Virus record (IMG/VR): IMGVR_UViG_3300046004_001076
Coordinates: 1 to 37,641 of that record
Length of the DNA stretch: 37,641 nt
Reading direction: 5' to 3' (one strand)
Source: a virus
Notes under the pieces: generated by a model
The model's input: the letters and a program-made list of their open reading frames with translations, nothing else
The model's database searches: none
Told to the model about the DNA's origin: nothing
Shown here: piece by piece, positions 21,070 to 29,584 of the stretch
Layout: each line of letters opens with the position of its first letter
Position numbering within the stretch: the first letter of the stretch is position 1
Position numbers and translations under genes: made by a program

Positions 21070-21309
21070 TTATTCCTTTGAATTGTGCATTGCTTGTTTG
21101 GCTTTCTTTTCGTTATACTCCATTATCTTTAGCCGTAACGTAATCGCACCAATCATTAGCCCGATTATCAAGGCAATGAATTGAAGTATAGGGGTTAGCG
21201 TGTTCATAAACGGTTGCACGAATGCCCACAAACTAGTTACAAACCCTAACGTAGGATGTTTGCGTAAAAAATCTTCCACTTTTTCCATTGTTGCGCCCCC
21301 CAAAGGCAT
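21070..21309 (-). CDS. small membrane protein, second holin-like subunit
   Basis: 79 residues. One strong membrane segment (LTPILQFIALIIGLMIGAITLRL, about 38-60) and a weaker hydrophobic segment before it (LGFVTSLWAFVQPFMNTL), with a charged C-terminal tail (KIMEYNEKKAKQAMHNSKE). Layout fits holin or pinholin-type proteins. Start is the ATG at 21309 or at residue 8 (21288); the second has a GGGGGG just upstream. Lies next to the other membrane protein and ahead of the terminator and the DUF5675 gene. Confidence 0.55.
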   Translation of the reverse strand: MPLGGATMEKVEDFLRKHPTLGFVTSLWAFVQPFMNTLTPILQFIALIIGLMIGAITLRLKIMEYNEKKAKQAMHNSKE

Positions 21310-21315
21310 TGTTAA

Positions 21316-21597
21316 TTAATCTTTATTCTTGCTCTCAATATACTTTGCTGCGTTCTTCCCACCGTAGGCAAATATCCATAAACCAAATACCAATGTTACA
21401 TAGTCATATCCTATGGTGGTGCTGTTTAATACGGTGGCAACGTCACAAGCTGGCACACTCATGCACTTCCACGCCAATACAAACATAATACTCGAACCGC
21501 TTATCGTTACCCATGAAGCTACCAACACGTTAATAAATGACATTAGCCGTGTCATGCTGTAATTGTTGGGGCTTTCTTGAAAAAATCCTGTTTTCAT
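21316..21597 (-). CDS. two-helix membrane protein, holin-like
   Basis: 93 residues with two membrane helices, about residues 18-45 (MSFINVLVASWVTISGSSIMFVLAW) and 62-80 (IGYDYVTLVFGLWIFAYGG), and a charged C-terminus (KNAAKYIESKNKD). The N-terminus MKTGFFQESPNNYSMTRL is polar. I recall similar proteins in Bacteroidota phages near lysis genes. Position after the fibre genes and before a DUF5675 protein supports a holin role, which remains inferred. Confidence 0.65.
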   Translation of the reverse strand: MKTGFFQESPNNYSMTRLMSFINVLVASWVTISGSSIMFVLAWKCMSVPACDVATVLNSTTIGYDYVTLVFGLWIFAYGGKNAAKYIESKNKD

Positions 21598-21603
21598 AGC
21601 TTA

Positions 21604-21762
21604 TTATTTTGTTTCGATTAATCCGTTAACGTACTTGTATTTGTTTTCTGTATCGCCACAATCTATAAAGTCATCGGGCGCATCAACTTCAATAGCCCCG
21701 TCTTGTGCTGAAGTATGCACCAATAAAATTGTTTCGTTATCCGTTACTATCCAAAAAGTCAT
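21604..21762 (-). CDS. hypothetical protein, 52 aa
   Basis: Acidic protein starting MTFWIVTDNETILLVHTSAQ. I start it at 21762, where the ATG makes an ATGA overlap with the fibre gene stop; the longer frame to 21819 would run 61 bases into that gene. It has a D/E-rich beta-like sequence ending KYVNGLIETK. Unrecognised; likely a small virion accessory protein linked to the fibre. Confidence 0.65.
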   Translation of the reverse strand: MTFWIVTDNETILLVHTSAQDGAIEVDAPDDFIDCGDTENKYKYVNGLIETK

Positions 21763-23507
21763 ACGATTAAATTTATAGCTGTTGCCAACTGTGAACACGG
21801 TAACACTAATGTAGGGCAATTAGCAGGATTATACGCCACGCCCCATAAGTTAGTGCCGTTTATGCAAGTGTTTTCGCTTCGTTGCAATGCGTAGCTTAGG
21901 TTGTATTCGTACACAAATAAGGTAGTGCTATTGCCCGAACCTTTTAAAGCACATAGATAAGCACTACTGCCTTCAATGGTTATTGTTTGCACCGTGCCTA
22001 TGGTTGTTACCGTGCCTAATGAGTGCGTTGATTGTTCGGTGTTGGTGGCGAAGTCCATAACCCTTACACGTTGTGTACTTGCGCCTGCTGTGCCTGTGGC
22101 AGTCAATACGTGGTAATTTAACCCTACTCGCCTTATTTCCAATATACGCCCGTCAAAACCCGATACCGTTCCTAGTGACGTTCCCGATAAATTATATCTT
22201 GTTAGTGTGGTAGCTGTGATAGTGGAAATATACAACTCCGTGCCTGCCGCATTATACGATACTGTCCACGGGCTTGCTATGGTGGCGAAACTAGCTATTT
22301 GAGTGTTGGTAGCGGTGTCCATTATGCGAACCGTGCTGCCGCTAAAATTAACTACCGCATATTGCGTACCATCGGGACTCATTGCCAACTCTGCCGCCCC
22401 ATTAAAGCCCGTTACCGTTGTCTGTAATGCGTAGGTAGTGGCGTTGTAAATTAATACGTTGTTTAGGCTAGTAATGTAAATTAAGCCATTATACACCATT
22501 GATGCTCCGTTTGAGCCTGTCAACGTGCCGAATGAGCCAATAGATGCAAACCCTCCCACTTTGTAACGGTCTAATAACAAACTTTGCACATCGCACTCCT
22601 TACCAGCGGTTGTAAGGGCGGTAACAATTTGTGTGCCCGTGCTTGCGTCTACGTTATCCTGTAATGTTAATTGGTTAGGCACTTGTATCGTTGCGCTACT
22701 TGCCGCTTTTACGTTGGTGTTGCTTATTAGCGTTCCGTCTAGATATTCAACTCTTACAGGCGTATCAGCTACCGTGTATGGTACTGTTGCTGGTGTGGTT
22801 GCTATTGTGGTGGCATCTGAACGCAATATACTACTATCTCCTACACTTACGTTAGCCGTTGCACCGCTTGGTATGACTGCCGTGCCTACTGTCGTGTTTG
22901 CGCTATTCTTTGCATTAGCCGTTCCGTTAGGTGCTGTTATTGTGGTTGCCTTATCAGCTAATACGTTTGTAGTGCTTAGTGTGGTGGGTACGGTGTTAAC
23001 CAATGTTACCACGCTATCGGCTACGGTGTAGTTAGTTTCCGCTGGCACACTTGCGATGTTAGTCAAGTCTGAACGCTTAATAGTGCTGTCTGTTATTGAC
23101 ACATCAACATTTGCCCCACTCGGTACGTTAGCGGTGTCTATTGTACTGTTAAGGCTGTTTTTAACGGTTGCTGTGCCGTTTGGTGCGGTTATGTCAACAC
23201 TACTAGCCGCCTTTACGTTAGTAGTGCTTAAAACCGTTGTAAGTGAGTTTTTAAGAGTTACGGGGCTATCTGCTATGGTTGCCGTGCCTTCTGCTAGTAT
23301 GGTGGTAATTAAGGTTGCATCGCTGCGGTTAATTGTACCGTTTGTTATAGTGATGTTTTCGGTTTGCCCTGCTGGTATTTGTTCAGTTTTTAAAGTAGTA
23401 CCGTTGGCATCTTTAATAACGGCAGTAGCATCAGCACCACCGCTTACGATGTTCTTTGCGCCTACTTCAATTTGGAAGTTATTATCTACTATCTCAATCG
23501 TTATCAT
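21759..23507 (-). CDS. putative tail fibre with three tandem repeats and a propeller-like half
   Basis: 582 residues. The first half holds three tandem units of about 84 residues, each with RSD (61, 146, 229), YTVADS-like (77, 162, 246) and NVxA (98, 181, 265) landmarks, rich in T, S, N and V. The second half (about 290-582) has a repeated beta motif including MSPDGTQYAVVNFSGSTVRIMDTATNTQIAS, typical of YVTN-like beta-propellers. Repetitive virion fibres use such parts to span and bind the host surface. I infer adsorption; the enclosing gene group supports it. Linked by ATGA overlaps at both ends. Confidence 0.65.
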   Translation of the reverse strand: MITIEIVDNNFQIEVGAKNIVSGGADATAVIKDANGTTLKTEQIPAGQTENITITNGTINRSDATLITTILAEGTATIADSPVTLKNSLTTVLSTTNVKAASSVDITAPNGTATVKNSLNSTIDTANVPSGANVDVSITDSTIKRSDLTNIASVPAETNYTVADSVVTLVNTVPTTLSTTNVLADKATTITAPNGTANAKNSANTTVGTAVIPSGATANVSVGDSSILRSDATTIATTPATVPYTVADTPVRVEYLDGTLISNTNVKAASSATIQVPNQLTLQDNVDASTGTQIVTALTTAGKECDVQSLLLDRYKVGGFASIGSFGTLTGSNGASMVYNGLIYITSLNNVLIYNATTYALQTTVTGFNGAAELAMSPDGTQYAVVNFSGSTVRIMDTATNTQIASFATIASPWTVSYNAAGTELYISTITATTLTRYNLSGTSLGTVSGFDGRILEIRRVGLNYHVLTATGTAGASTQRVRVMDFATNTEQSTHSLGTVTTIGTVQTITIEGSSAYLCALKGSGNSTTLFVYEYNLSYALQRSENTCINGTNLWGVAYNPANCPTLVLPCSQLATAINLIV

Positions 23508-23833
23508 CCTAAGTCTTCAATTTTAAAGATACCGTTACCCCACGGCACTACGTTACCATTAGCGTAAGATGCGGTAATTTTCCAAATAAAACTGCCAGCA
23601 CGTTTAGTGTTAGCCAAAGTCAGTAAGAATTGAAACGTACCATTAGCTGCATCGGTTATGGTGCACACCGTACTGAAAATAAGGTTAAGACTAACATTGC
23701 TATCGTAAACGCTAAACGTAATGGTTGCGCCTGTGATGTCAGATGGCACGGTGTTACCGCTACTGTTTTGTTCAGTAGCTGCAAACGTTAAAGTATATTG
23801 CGTTCCCTTTTGGCTTGTTATCTGTCTACCCAT
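23504..23833 (-). CDS. Ig-like baseplate/fibre adaptor protein (BppU-N-like)
   Basis: 109 residues, all beta: DITGATITFSVYDSN, a FQFLLT strand and AGSFIWKITASYANGNVVPWGNGIFKIEDLG. The layout matches the N-terminal domain of BppU/DUF2479-type baseplate proteins, which join receptor-binding parts to the tail tip. It sits among fibre genes. The family link is by pattern only, no motif is catalytic. Confidence 0.6.
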   Translation of the reverse strand: MGRQITSQKGTQYTLTFAATEQNSSGNTVPSDITGATITFSVYDSNVSLNLIFSTVCTITDAANGTFQFLLTLANTKRAGSFIWKITASYANGNVVPWGNGIFKIEDLG

Positions 23834-25179
23834 TATCGTATCTTGTTAATCGTTAGTTTGGCACTAATCAAATCCACATCATCATTACTAGCGGTGTTCA
23901 TTAGCACCAATCGCAACCCATCGCCACTAGTTAACGGTGCTATGTCATTGTAGCTAATTTGGATTATACGATTGTTTAGTAGCTCCGTTTGCCCTGTGCA
24001 AGTACACATCAAAACCCCGTTTTTAAATATACCAAATTCAACTACTGAACCGCTAGTACCATCAACTGAAATGTTAGCGGTTATTAAGTAAGTACCGCTA
24101 CTGTCTATCTTAAGGCTATCTGCTTGATAGGTTACGTTGTGCAAGCTACTAGCACCTTCGCTTAATAAATTTTTAGCGGTGTTGGTTACCACACTCCATA
24201 CGTTTTGAGTTAGGGCTAAAGTACGGGTGCTATCTCCAAAACCCATTTCACCGTATGCCGTGTGGTCTTGCCATGTAGCGTTACCGCTTGCATCGCTTGT
24301 TAGTACGTAGCCATCGGCTTGTGTGCCATCAACTAATTTAAATGATGATTCCCCGCCACTTGCTTCGCCAATTACTACATCACCTACAAATTGATGTTTT
24401 ACGCCAGCTTGATATTTAATAATACCATCTACATTAGTTCCAGCAATTTCAACTTGGTTGCTTGGATTGCTTAGATTAAAACCGACAAACTCAAAGCCGC
24501 CTTTATTAACTGATATTTGCCCCATAATGCTAGGATTTGTTGTGTCATATCCTGCAATTCTATAATCAAATTGAGAATTTGCATTTTCCCACATCACCCC
24601 ACTATAAACTAAATCGGCATTGGTATTTTTTCTACCTATAATAGCCATTCCATCTAGCAGTTCACTTTCCCTACTTAACAAAATACCATTGCCCGTTTTA
24701 AATGTTGCGTTTATTGTGCTCCCTATGTTATCGGTTTTAACTAATATACTACCAACACTATGCAACTTAGCAGTAGGGTTACTAGTGCCAATGCCTACGT
24801 TTTCCGTACTATCTTTTAAAACCGTTTGCGCCCCATTAATAGTTTTCCATCGTATGTCATCACAAGTTGCAGCGCACCCCTTAACTATACTGTCACTACC
24901 CAAACTCATTATTTGATTGGTAAAAGACGACCTTATGCGTATGGTGTTAAAACTGCCTGTATCGTAAACCCCCGTGTTGATACTGTCTTGAAACGCTGAA
25001 AAGTACTGCCAACGAAAACGCCCGTTACCGTCTATGCTCGTTGCTATCTTGTTTGCAGCAGGGTTGCCAGCCTTGATAGTCAAACTGTCATTAACCGTCA
25101 ACTGTTTAATAGTTTGCTTTGTTTGCCCGTAACTTGCTACGCTAATAAATGCCAATAAAATAAAAATTAATTTTCTCAT
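23833..25179 (-). CDS. tail fibre-like protein with N-terminal signal peptide
   Basis: 448 residues from the ATG at 25179, which makes an ATGA overlap with the upstream gene; the frame is open to 25281 but that part covers the upstream gene. The first 19 residues MRKLIFILLAFISVASYGQ are a typical Bacteroidota secretion signal. Inside are NVGIGTSNPTAKLHSVG, a motif common in fibre and surface proteins of this phylum, and a beta-rich C-terminal part ending LISAKLTINKIR that looks like a C1q-type jelly roll. A signal peptide on a virion fibre is odd. Confidence 0.7.
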   Translation of the reverse strand: MRKLIFILLAFISVASYGQTKQTIKQLTVNDSLTIKAGNPAANKIATSIDGNGRFRWQYFSAFQDSINTGVYDTGSFNTIRIRSSFTNQIMSLGSDSIVKGCAATCDDIRWKTINGAQTVLKDSTENVGIGTSNPTAKLHSVGSILVKTDNIGSTINATFKTGNGILLSRESELLDGMAIIGRKNTNADLVYSGVMWENANSQFDYRIAGYDTTNPSIMGQISVNKGGFEFVGFNLSNPSNQVEIAGTNVDGIIKYQAGVKHQFVGDVVIGEASGGESSFKLVDGTQADGYVLTSDASGNATWQDHTAYGEMGFGDSTRTLALTQNVWSVVTNTAKNLLSEGASSLHNVTYQADSLKIDSSGTYLITANISVDGTSGSVVEFGIFKNGVLMCTCTGQTELLNNRIIQISYNDIAPLTSGDGLRLVLMNTASNDDVDLISAKLTINKIR

Positions 25180-25970
25180 ATCAAATAGTTTGCGACAACT
25201 AATACCGTTCCAGCCGTTACCGTGTTGCCTGTGATTAATAACTTCAATGAATACCCACCGCTTACTACCTCGCCATTGCACCCGTACTTAAACAGTATGC
25301 CGTTTAACTCTGCCGTGCTTATGCTAGGCATTATCTCCACGTCATTAGCTGGCGTACCGTCATGCAATACTACTTTAATTAACGTGCTGCCGTTGCTTGG
25401 TAGTAGTCCCGTGCTTTTGATTAATACCGCTTCAAACATCTTACCCACCGCTGGCGTAAACAAATTAACGTAGTTATTTATTAACCCGTTGTTTGCACCT
25501 CCGTTTAGTGTTACGGTGGCATTGTCTTTGTCTGTCGGGTTTATGCCTGCTGCTAAATCCTTCCATATTGCCCCGTCATAATAGTAAAACGTGTCTAAGC
25601 TAGTGGCGTAAATCAAAGTGCCTGCCTGTGGTGCTATAAAGTCCCATGAGTTGTAATTAAGCCCGTAGCTGTCAACCGTTAAATAGCTTACTATCGAATT
25701 GGTTGTCGCACCGCCAAACTCTGCACTACTTCCAACGCCCGTGTAAATGTATCTATCCCCGTCACTAGGTGCGCTACTCGCTACGCTTGTAAACCCGATA
25801 ACGGGTTCTTGATAGTATTTAAACTGCCATTCTAGTTCAGCGTGTACGTTCCTAACGGGGTAGCTTTCACGCCCTGCCAACGTGTAGCCTTTAGGGTAAT
25901 GTAGTTCACCCTCAGCTAAGTCTTTGTGGTCGTTTAATAAGATTGTCCGTACTGGTGGTATTACTGGCAT
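25176..25970 (-). CDS. tail fibre protein with DUF2793-like domain
   Basis: 264 residues. Residues about 55-140 fit DUF2793: VIGFTSVASSAPSDGDRYIY, then SWDFIAPQAGTLIYATSLDTFYYYDGAIW, a small beta domain of phage fibre proteins. The C-terminal 110 residues are beta-rich and end in a hydrophobic VLVVANYLI. Probably part of the receptor-binding apparatus with the next three genes. It starts one base past the connector stop. Confidence 0.65.
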   Translation of the reverse strand: MPVIPPVRTILLNDHKDLAEGELHYPKGYTLAGRESYPVRNVHAELEWQFKYYQEPVIGFTSVASSAPSDGDRYIYTGVGSSAEFGGATTNSIVSYLTVDSYGLNYNSWDFIAPQAGTLIYATSLDTFYYYDGAIWKDLAAGINPTDKDNATVTLNGGANNGLINNYVNLFTPAVGKMFEAVLIKSTGLLPSNGSTLIKVVLHDGTPANDVEIMPSISTAELNGILFKYGCNGEVVSGGYSLKLLITGNTVTAGTVLVVANYLI

Positions 25971-25971
25971 C

Positions 25972-26472
25972 TTATCGGTTTTTGTCTAGAAATACTTGTG
26001 AATTGCTATCGCCCAAATACAAGCCAAAACCGCCACTAATTTTATCGGTGCAAGTGTATAACGGGTACAAACTAGCATTTTCCCGTAAAAAGTCTTTGGC
26101 GTACTTAACAAGGCTTTCGGCTGCTGACAATATGGCATTGGTGCTTAGTCCTATTTGCTCTTGTGTCGGGTTTTGCCCAAATTCGGGTAAGGTTTGTAGG
26201 ATACCGTTTGCCGCTGGTTCAGCCCTACGTATTGCTAGTCCACTATACATAGCGTAGTGCGCTATAATCGGCTGTAGATAATCTTGCATGAACTCTTTGT
26301 TTGCGGTCGTTAGCGTGTCCGTATTGTATTGACTCAACAACTCGTTGTAAAAGCTAGCACCTAAAAACGGGCGTATGTATTGAACGTAAACAATCGGCAA
26401 CCTACTTGTAAAAAATGCAGGGTCGTCTGACTTGTTCGGAAAGTATGCAAGTATCTGTTTAACCGTTATCAT
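25972..26472 (-). CDS. head-tail connector / DUF6712-like protein
   Basis: 166 residues. Helical N-terminal and central parts (VQYIRPFLGASFYNELLSQYNTD and DYLQPIIAHYAMYSGLAIRRAEPAANGI) match a Bacteroidota phage family that sits after the portal (DUF6712), seen as a head completion or adaptor protein that binds the portal ring. It starts in ATGA with the portal stop, which fits. The family name is my best recall. Confidence 0.65.
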   Translation of the reverse strand: MITVKQILAYFPNKSDDPAFFTSRLPIVYVQYIRPFLGASFYNELLSQYNTDTLTTANKEFMQDYLQPIIAHYAMYSGLAIRRAEPAANGILQTLPEFGQNPTQEQIGLSTNAILSAAESLVKYAKDFLRENASLYPLYTCTDKISGGFGLYLGDSNSQVFLDKNR

Positions 26473-27932
26473 ACCGTAGGGGTTAAAGGTGGTAAAATAC
26501 TGTTTATTTGTTCCGCATTGAGATTAAACGCCACCGTCAACAATCCACGTTTAGTAGCATCGCTTAGGTTAACATCTGCTATAATATCTTTCATAGCTGT
26601 TAAACCACCTACCCCGATTATCTCGGCTAGTGTTTTGGTTTGCCCTTGCTCTGTTTCCAAAGGTGCATAGCCTAACTCCTCTCTAATCTCGTTTATGCTT
26701 AGTATATTCGATAGGTCAATGTTATTCAACAAAGAAATAGGGCTGTTATTCGCTATTTCCAATGTGTATTCACCAAACCCTGCATAGTCTAGTATCGTGT
26801 CCCACGTTTTCAAAACTGAACTTTGATAACCTGCAATTACGTTTTTGTAAAACAGTTCAAAGATGGTTTTTAATTCGCTTGCCTGTCCTAAGCTGCCAGC
26901 GGTTGCCATTAGTATACTAGGGTGTAGCCTATGCGCCCTTAACACGCTTTCGGTTGCTAACGTACTTAGGCTTTCAAATATACCTTCGGGCGCATCGTTA
27001 AATATCTCTATTATCGGTGCGGCTTCTTTTTGGTCAACTATACTAACTACTAGCGAACTGTTATTACCTTCGCCTGTAAACCTATTCTGAACTTCGTTTG
27101 CATATTCATCAGCATCTTTACCTTCGGGCGGTCTGCCTATCAAGGTCATTGAGCCACTAGGTCTGAATTGGTTTTCTATTCTACTATGGTTGTAAGTAGG
27201 GATAGCGTAGCTAATATCTGCCCACCGTTTGAACTCTAATGTAAAGTAGTCGGGTATAGCGTAGTAATACGTTCCCGTTTCGTAGGTGGTGCTGTAAATA
27301 ACTGATTTTGCGTAGTCTTCACCGTCAAACAACGGCAAACGCTCTGCAAACTCCATTAGCTTCTTTTGCTCGTACTTAACTAGGTCGGTAGTCCAACGGT
27401 AACTTAGATAACATTCCTTTAGTTTGTTTTCGATTGGCTTGCCTAAACGAAACGTACTTATGTCTTCATGCGTTACCGATAATTCTTCTCTAATAACTTG
27501 CTGTTCTTCACCTTCGCCAACCGTTTGCAATGTAATCGCTACCGTGTGCATACGGGTCATTATCTCATCGAACAACATTTTCTGAATAACATCTTCCGCA
27601 CTTTCGTTTTTGTCGTTCACCTTCGCTAAAAACGCTTCTAACGCTTCGTTAGTTACGTATTGTTCACCGTCTTTGCGCTTGATAATTACACCGTCACCAC
27701 AAGCGATAACGTGCTTAATCAAGATACAAGCCTTATGCATTGCGCTACGGTCTTTTATCTGTATCAACGTGGTCATAAACCCGTTGCCATCTTCCTTGTA
27801 ATACGGTACTATCGGTAATTTGTCATCAAAAGCCGCCACCGTTGGCATAACACTTGTATTATTGTACCGAGATAACGCTAATATCTGCGGCATCTTGGCT
27901 TGTACTGATGGAGTGCGTCTATTTCGTGCCAT
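26469..27932 (-). CDS. portal protein
   Basis: 487 residues, the dodecameric ring at the capsid vertex through which DNA passes. Pattern fits Bacteroidota phage portals: SAMHKACILIKHVIACGDGV at the start of the clip/wing region, PIVEIF-like AAPIIEIFNDAPEGIFESLSTLATESVLRAHRLHPSILM, and a C-terminal SINEIREELGYAPLETEQG, a motif common to portals. Size and gene position before the connector support it. A TATATTTG box lies seven bases upstream of the ATG (27939-27946). Confidence 0.85.
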   Translation of the reverse strand: MARNRRTPSVQAKMPQILALSRYNNTSVMPTVAAFDDKLPIVPYYKEDGNGFMTTLIQIKDRSAMHKACILIKHVIACGDGVIIKRKDGEQYVTNEALEAFLAKVNDKNESAEDVIQKMLFDEIMTRMHTVAITLQTVGEGEEQQVIREELSVTHEDISTFRLGKPIENKLKECYLSYRWTTDLVKYEQKKLMEFAERLPLFDGEDYAKSVIYSTTYETGTYYYAIPDYFTLEFKRWADISYAIPTYNHSRIENQFRPSGSMTLIGRPPEGKDADEYANEVQNRFTGEGNNSSLVVSIVDQKEAAPIIEIFNDAPEGIFESLSTLATESVLRAHRLHPSILMATAGSLGQASELKTIFELFYKNVIAGYQSSVLKTWDTILDYAGFGEYTLEIANNSPISLLNNIDLSNILSINEIREELGYAPLETEQGQTKTLAEIIGVGGLTAMKDIIADVNLSDATKRGLLTVAFNLNAEQINSILPPLTPTV

Positions 27933-27949
27933 ACGTTACAAATATAACT

Positions 27950-27978
27950 AAATAGCCCCACAAATTGCAGGGCTATTT
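27950..27978 (-). terminator. hairpin between tail tube and portal genes
   Basis: 9-bp stem AAATAGCCC (27950-27958) / GGGCTATTT (27970-27978) with 11-base loop; T-rich sequence follows only weakly on the minus strand (AGTTATATTTG). It may be a weak terminator or processing site; the portal has its own box downstream. Confidence 0.5.
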
Positions 27979-28005
27979 TAGATTGGTCTAAAAATATTTT
28001 TAGCC

Positions 28006-28557
28006 TTAGCTAATAACCACTGGCGAACCGCTTACAAGTATAGTTCCCTCGAAATTGTAAGGCAATTCAACTTGCTGTCCTGTGAAGGTCAAAGTATATT
28101 GGTTCGGGTCGCCCAATCCTGCACCTACTGTGGTGTTGACTTGTGTACGTAGTGCGCCCTTTTCCTCTACTCGGTCATCCCAACCATACACAAAAGCGTT
28201 ACCTTCGTTAGTAACCGCTATCACCACCACTTTGCAACACTCTTTAAGTGCGTTCAATTGGGCTGATTTGGTTTTGTCAATCTTAGGTACGGTCAAGGTC
28301 AATGAAGTGTTCACGAAATTCGGACCATTATCGCTAAGTTCGTTAGTCGCTTCTAAAGCTATCGTATAATCTTTGCTGCCGATTTCGTGCCATTGGTCAC
28401 CTACTGCGGTACTAGCCATACTTACGGCATCGTACAAGTGCAACGCACCTTTAGTGAACGAAACCACGCTATCACGGCTGGCAACGTATAGGTTCTTAAA
28501 CCCACCTACTGCGGACTCATCCGCACATAGTATTGTAATACTCGCTGTTAAGCACAT
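28006..28557 (-). CDS. major tail tube protein
   Basis: 183 residues of beta-rich structure: GGFKNLYVASRDSVVSFTKG near the N-terminus, WHEIGSKDYTIALEATNELSDNG..FVNTSLTLTVPKIDKTKSAQLNALKECCKVVVIAV in the middle, YTLTFTGQQVELP near the end. This pattern matches tail tube proteins of Bacteroidota phages. The tube would form with the tape measure protein and chaperone. A terminator hairpin separates it from the capsid gene upstream. Confidence 0.75.
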   Translation of the reverse strand: MCLTASITILCADESAVGGFKNLYVASRDSVVSFTKGALHLYDAVSMASTAVGDQWHEIGSKDYTIALEATNELSDNGPNFVNTSLTLTVPKIDKTKSAQLNALKECCKVVVIAVTNEGNAFVYGWDDRVEEKGALRTQVNTTVGAGLGDPNQYTLTFTGQQVELPYNFEGTILVSGSPVVIS

Positions 28558-28568
28558 ATTTGTAAGTT

Positions 28569-28596
28569 TTTAAAAGGGGGCTATTACACCCCCTTT
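28569..28596 (-). terminator. terminator-like hairpin between capsid and tail tube genes
   Basis: 8-bp stem AAAGGGGG (28573-28580) / CCCCCTTT (28589-28596), 8-base loop, then TAAAA on the minus strand with a short T-run. It would lower, not block, transcription past the capsid gene. Confidence 0.65.
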
Positions 28597-28606
28597 AATT
28601 ATTTAA

Positions 28607-29560
28607 TTAACCACGTCCGTAAACAATCAACTCTGCATGAGTGTAATTCACACCCAAATCAAAGTTGGCTTTGAAGTAGTATTTTTCCTCAAGTTCGTCA
28701 AAGAACAATTTAGCATCGCTGCCAGGATTGGCAATGTCAGTACCAACGTGCAAGTTCTCAAGGTTACCAAAGAACATACGTTTTTCGTTAGCCAAAGAAT
28801 AATCGTTGATAGTTACCGCCCAAGTTGTTTCTTCGATAACAGGTATGCCACGGTAAGTAAGTGCGCCACCGTTAGACAAACGAGTTAGACCGTAGTCGGT
28901 GTTGCTGTTTTCAAACGTGCTCAAAATGTTGTAGTACATCTGAGGGGTAACGTGGATAGCTGGTGTACCAGTTTGACGTATCAACTGTCCCGTTGCGCTT
29001 TCGTAAGCTGTTTTCAAGGCTTCAACACCGTAATCACCCGTTGAGCCGATAGAGATTTTAGATACGTTAGCATCGGCTTCAAAGCGTGGAAACCAACCTT
29101 GTATTTTGCTCAAAAATGCGGTAGTCGCTAGTGAAGTGTTACCGAACCATGCCAAAGCAAAGGTATCGTTAACCAAAGCACGTTGATAGTTTTCAACGAT
29201 GTAAGGAACGATAATAGTACCGCTCAAATCGGTAACGGCTGTACCTTTTTTAAGTTCTTTTTTGAACACGGTATCGTAAAAAGTAGCGGCACATTGCTCA
29301 ACGTTGATTGCCAACGGCTCGGTGCTCAATACTACTTCTGATAGGGCAAAAGTACCAACGGGGTTAAATCCGCAAGTTGATTTCTTTTGTACGATGCCTT
29401 TCATTTCTGAACCCACATAAACGGTCTTTGATTTGTTAACCAACGGGTCAACATCATAACCGCCATTAAATAACCCGTTCGATACGAGTGCTGGAGTAAG
29501 AAATACTTCTGCAAAGTATTCACTTGTCCATGTTGATACGATTGTAATTGCGCTTGCCAT
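28607..29560 (-). CDS. major capsid protein (HK97 fold)
   Basis: 317 residues. N-terminal SEYFAEVFLTPALVSNGLFNGGY, central EPLAINVEQCAATFYDTVFKKELKKG, and a C-terminal IEETTWAVTINDYSLANEKRMFFGNLENLHVGTD with end VNYTHAELIVYGRG fit HK97-type major capsid proteins of Bacteroidota phages. The gene is right after the ClpP-type protease/scaffold gene. The protein starts directly with the mature fold, without a long scaffold region of its own. Followed by a terminator hairpin. Confidence 0.82.
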   Translation of the reverse strand: MASAITIVSTWTSEYFAEVFLTPALVSNGLFNGGYDVDPLVNKSKTVYVGSEMKGIVQKKSTCGFNPVGTFALSEVVLSTEPLAINVEQCAATFYDTVFKKELKKGTAVTDLSGTIIVPYIVENYQRALVNDTFALAWFGNTSLATTAFLSKIQGWFPRFEADANVSKISIGSTGDYGVEALKTAYESATGQLIRQTGTPAIHVTPQMYYNILSTFENSNTDYGLTRLSNGGALTYRGIPVIEETTWAVTINDYSLANEKRMFFGNLENLHVGTDIANPGSDAKLFFDELEEKYYFKANFDLGVNYTHAELIVYGRG

Positions 29561-29584
29561 AACTTTAGCTTTTTCTTTTTCTTG

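Noticed and set aside
22633-23526. Plus-strand frames opposite the repeat fibre gene
   Set aside because: They are valine/leucine-rich mirrors of the T/S/N repeats and have no independent start signal or family pattern.
25180-25281. Longer start for the signal-peptide fibre gene
   Set aside because: It would overlap the upstream gene by over 100 bases and hide an obvious signal peptide and ATGA junction.
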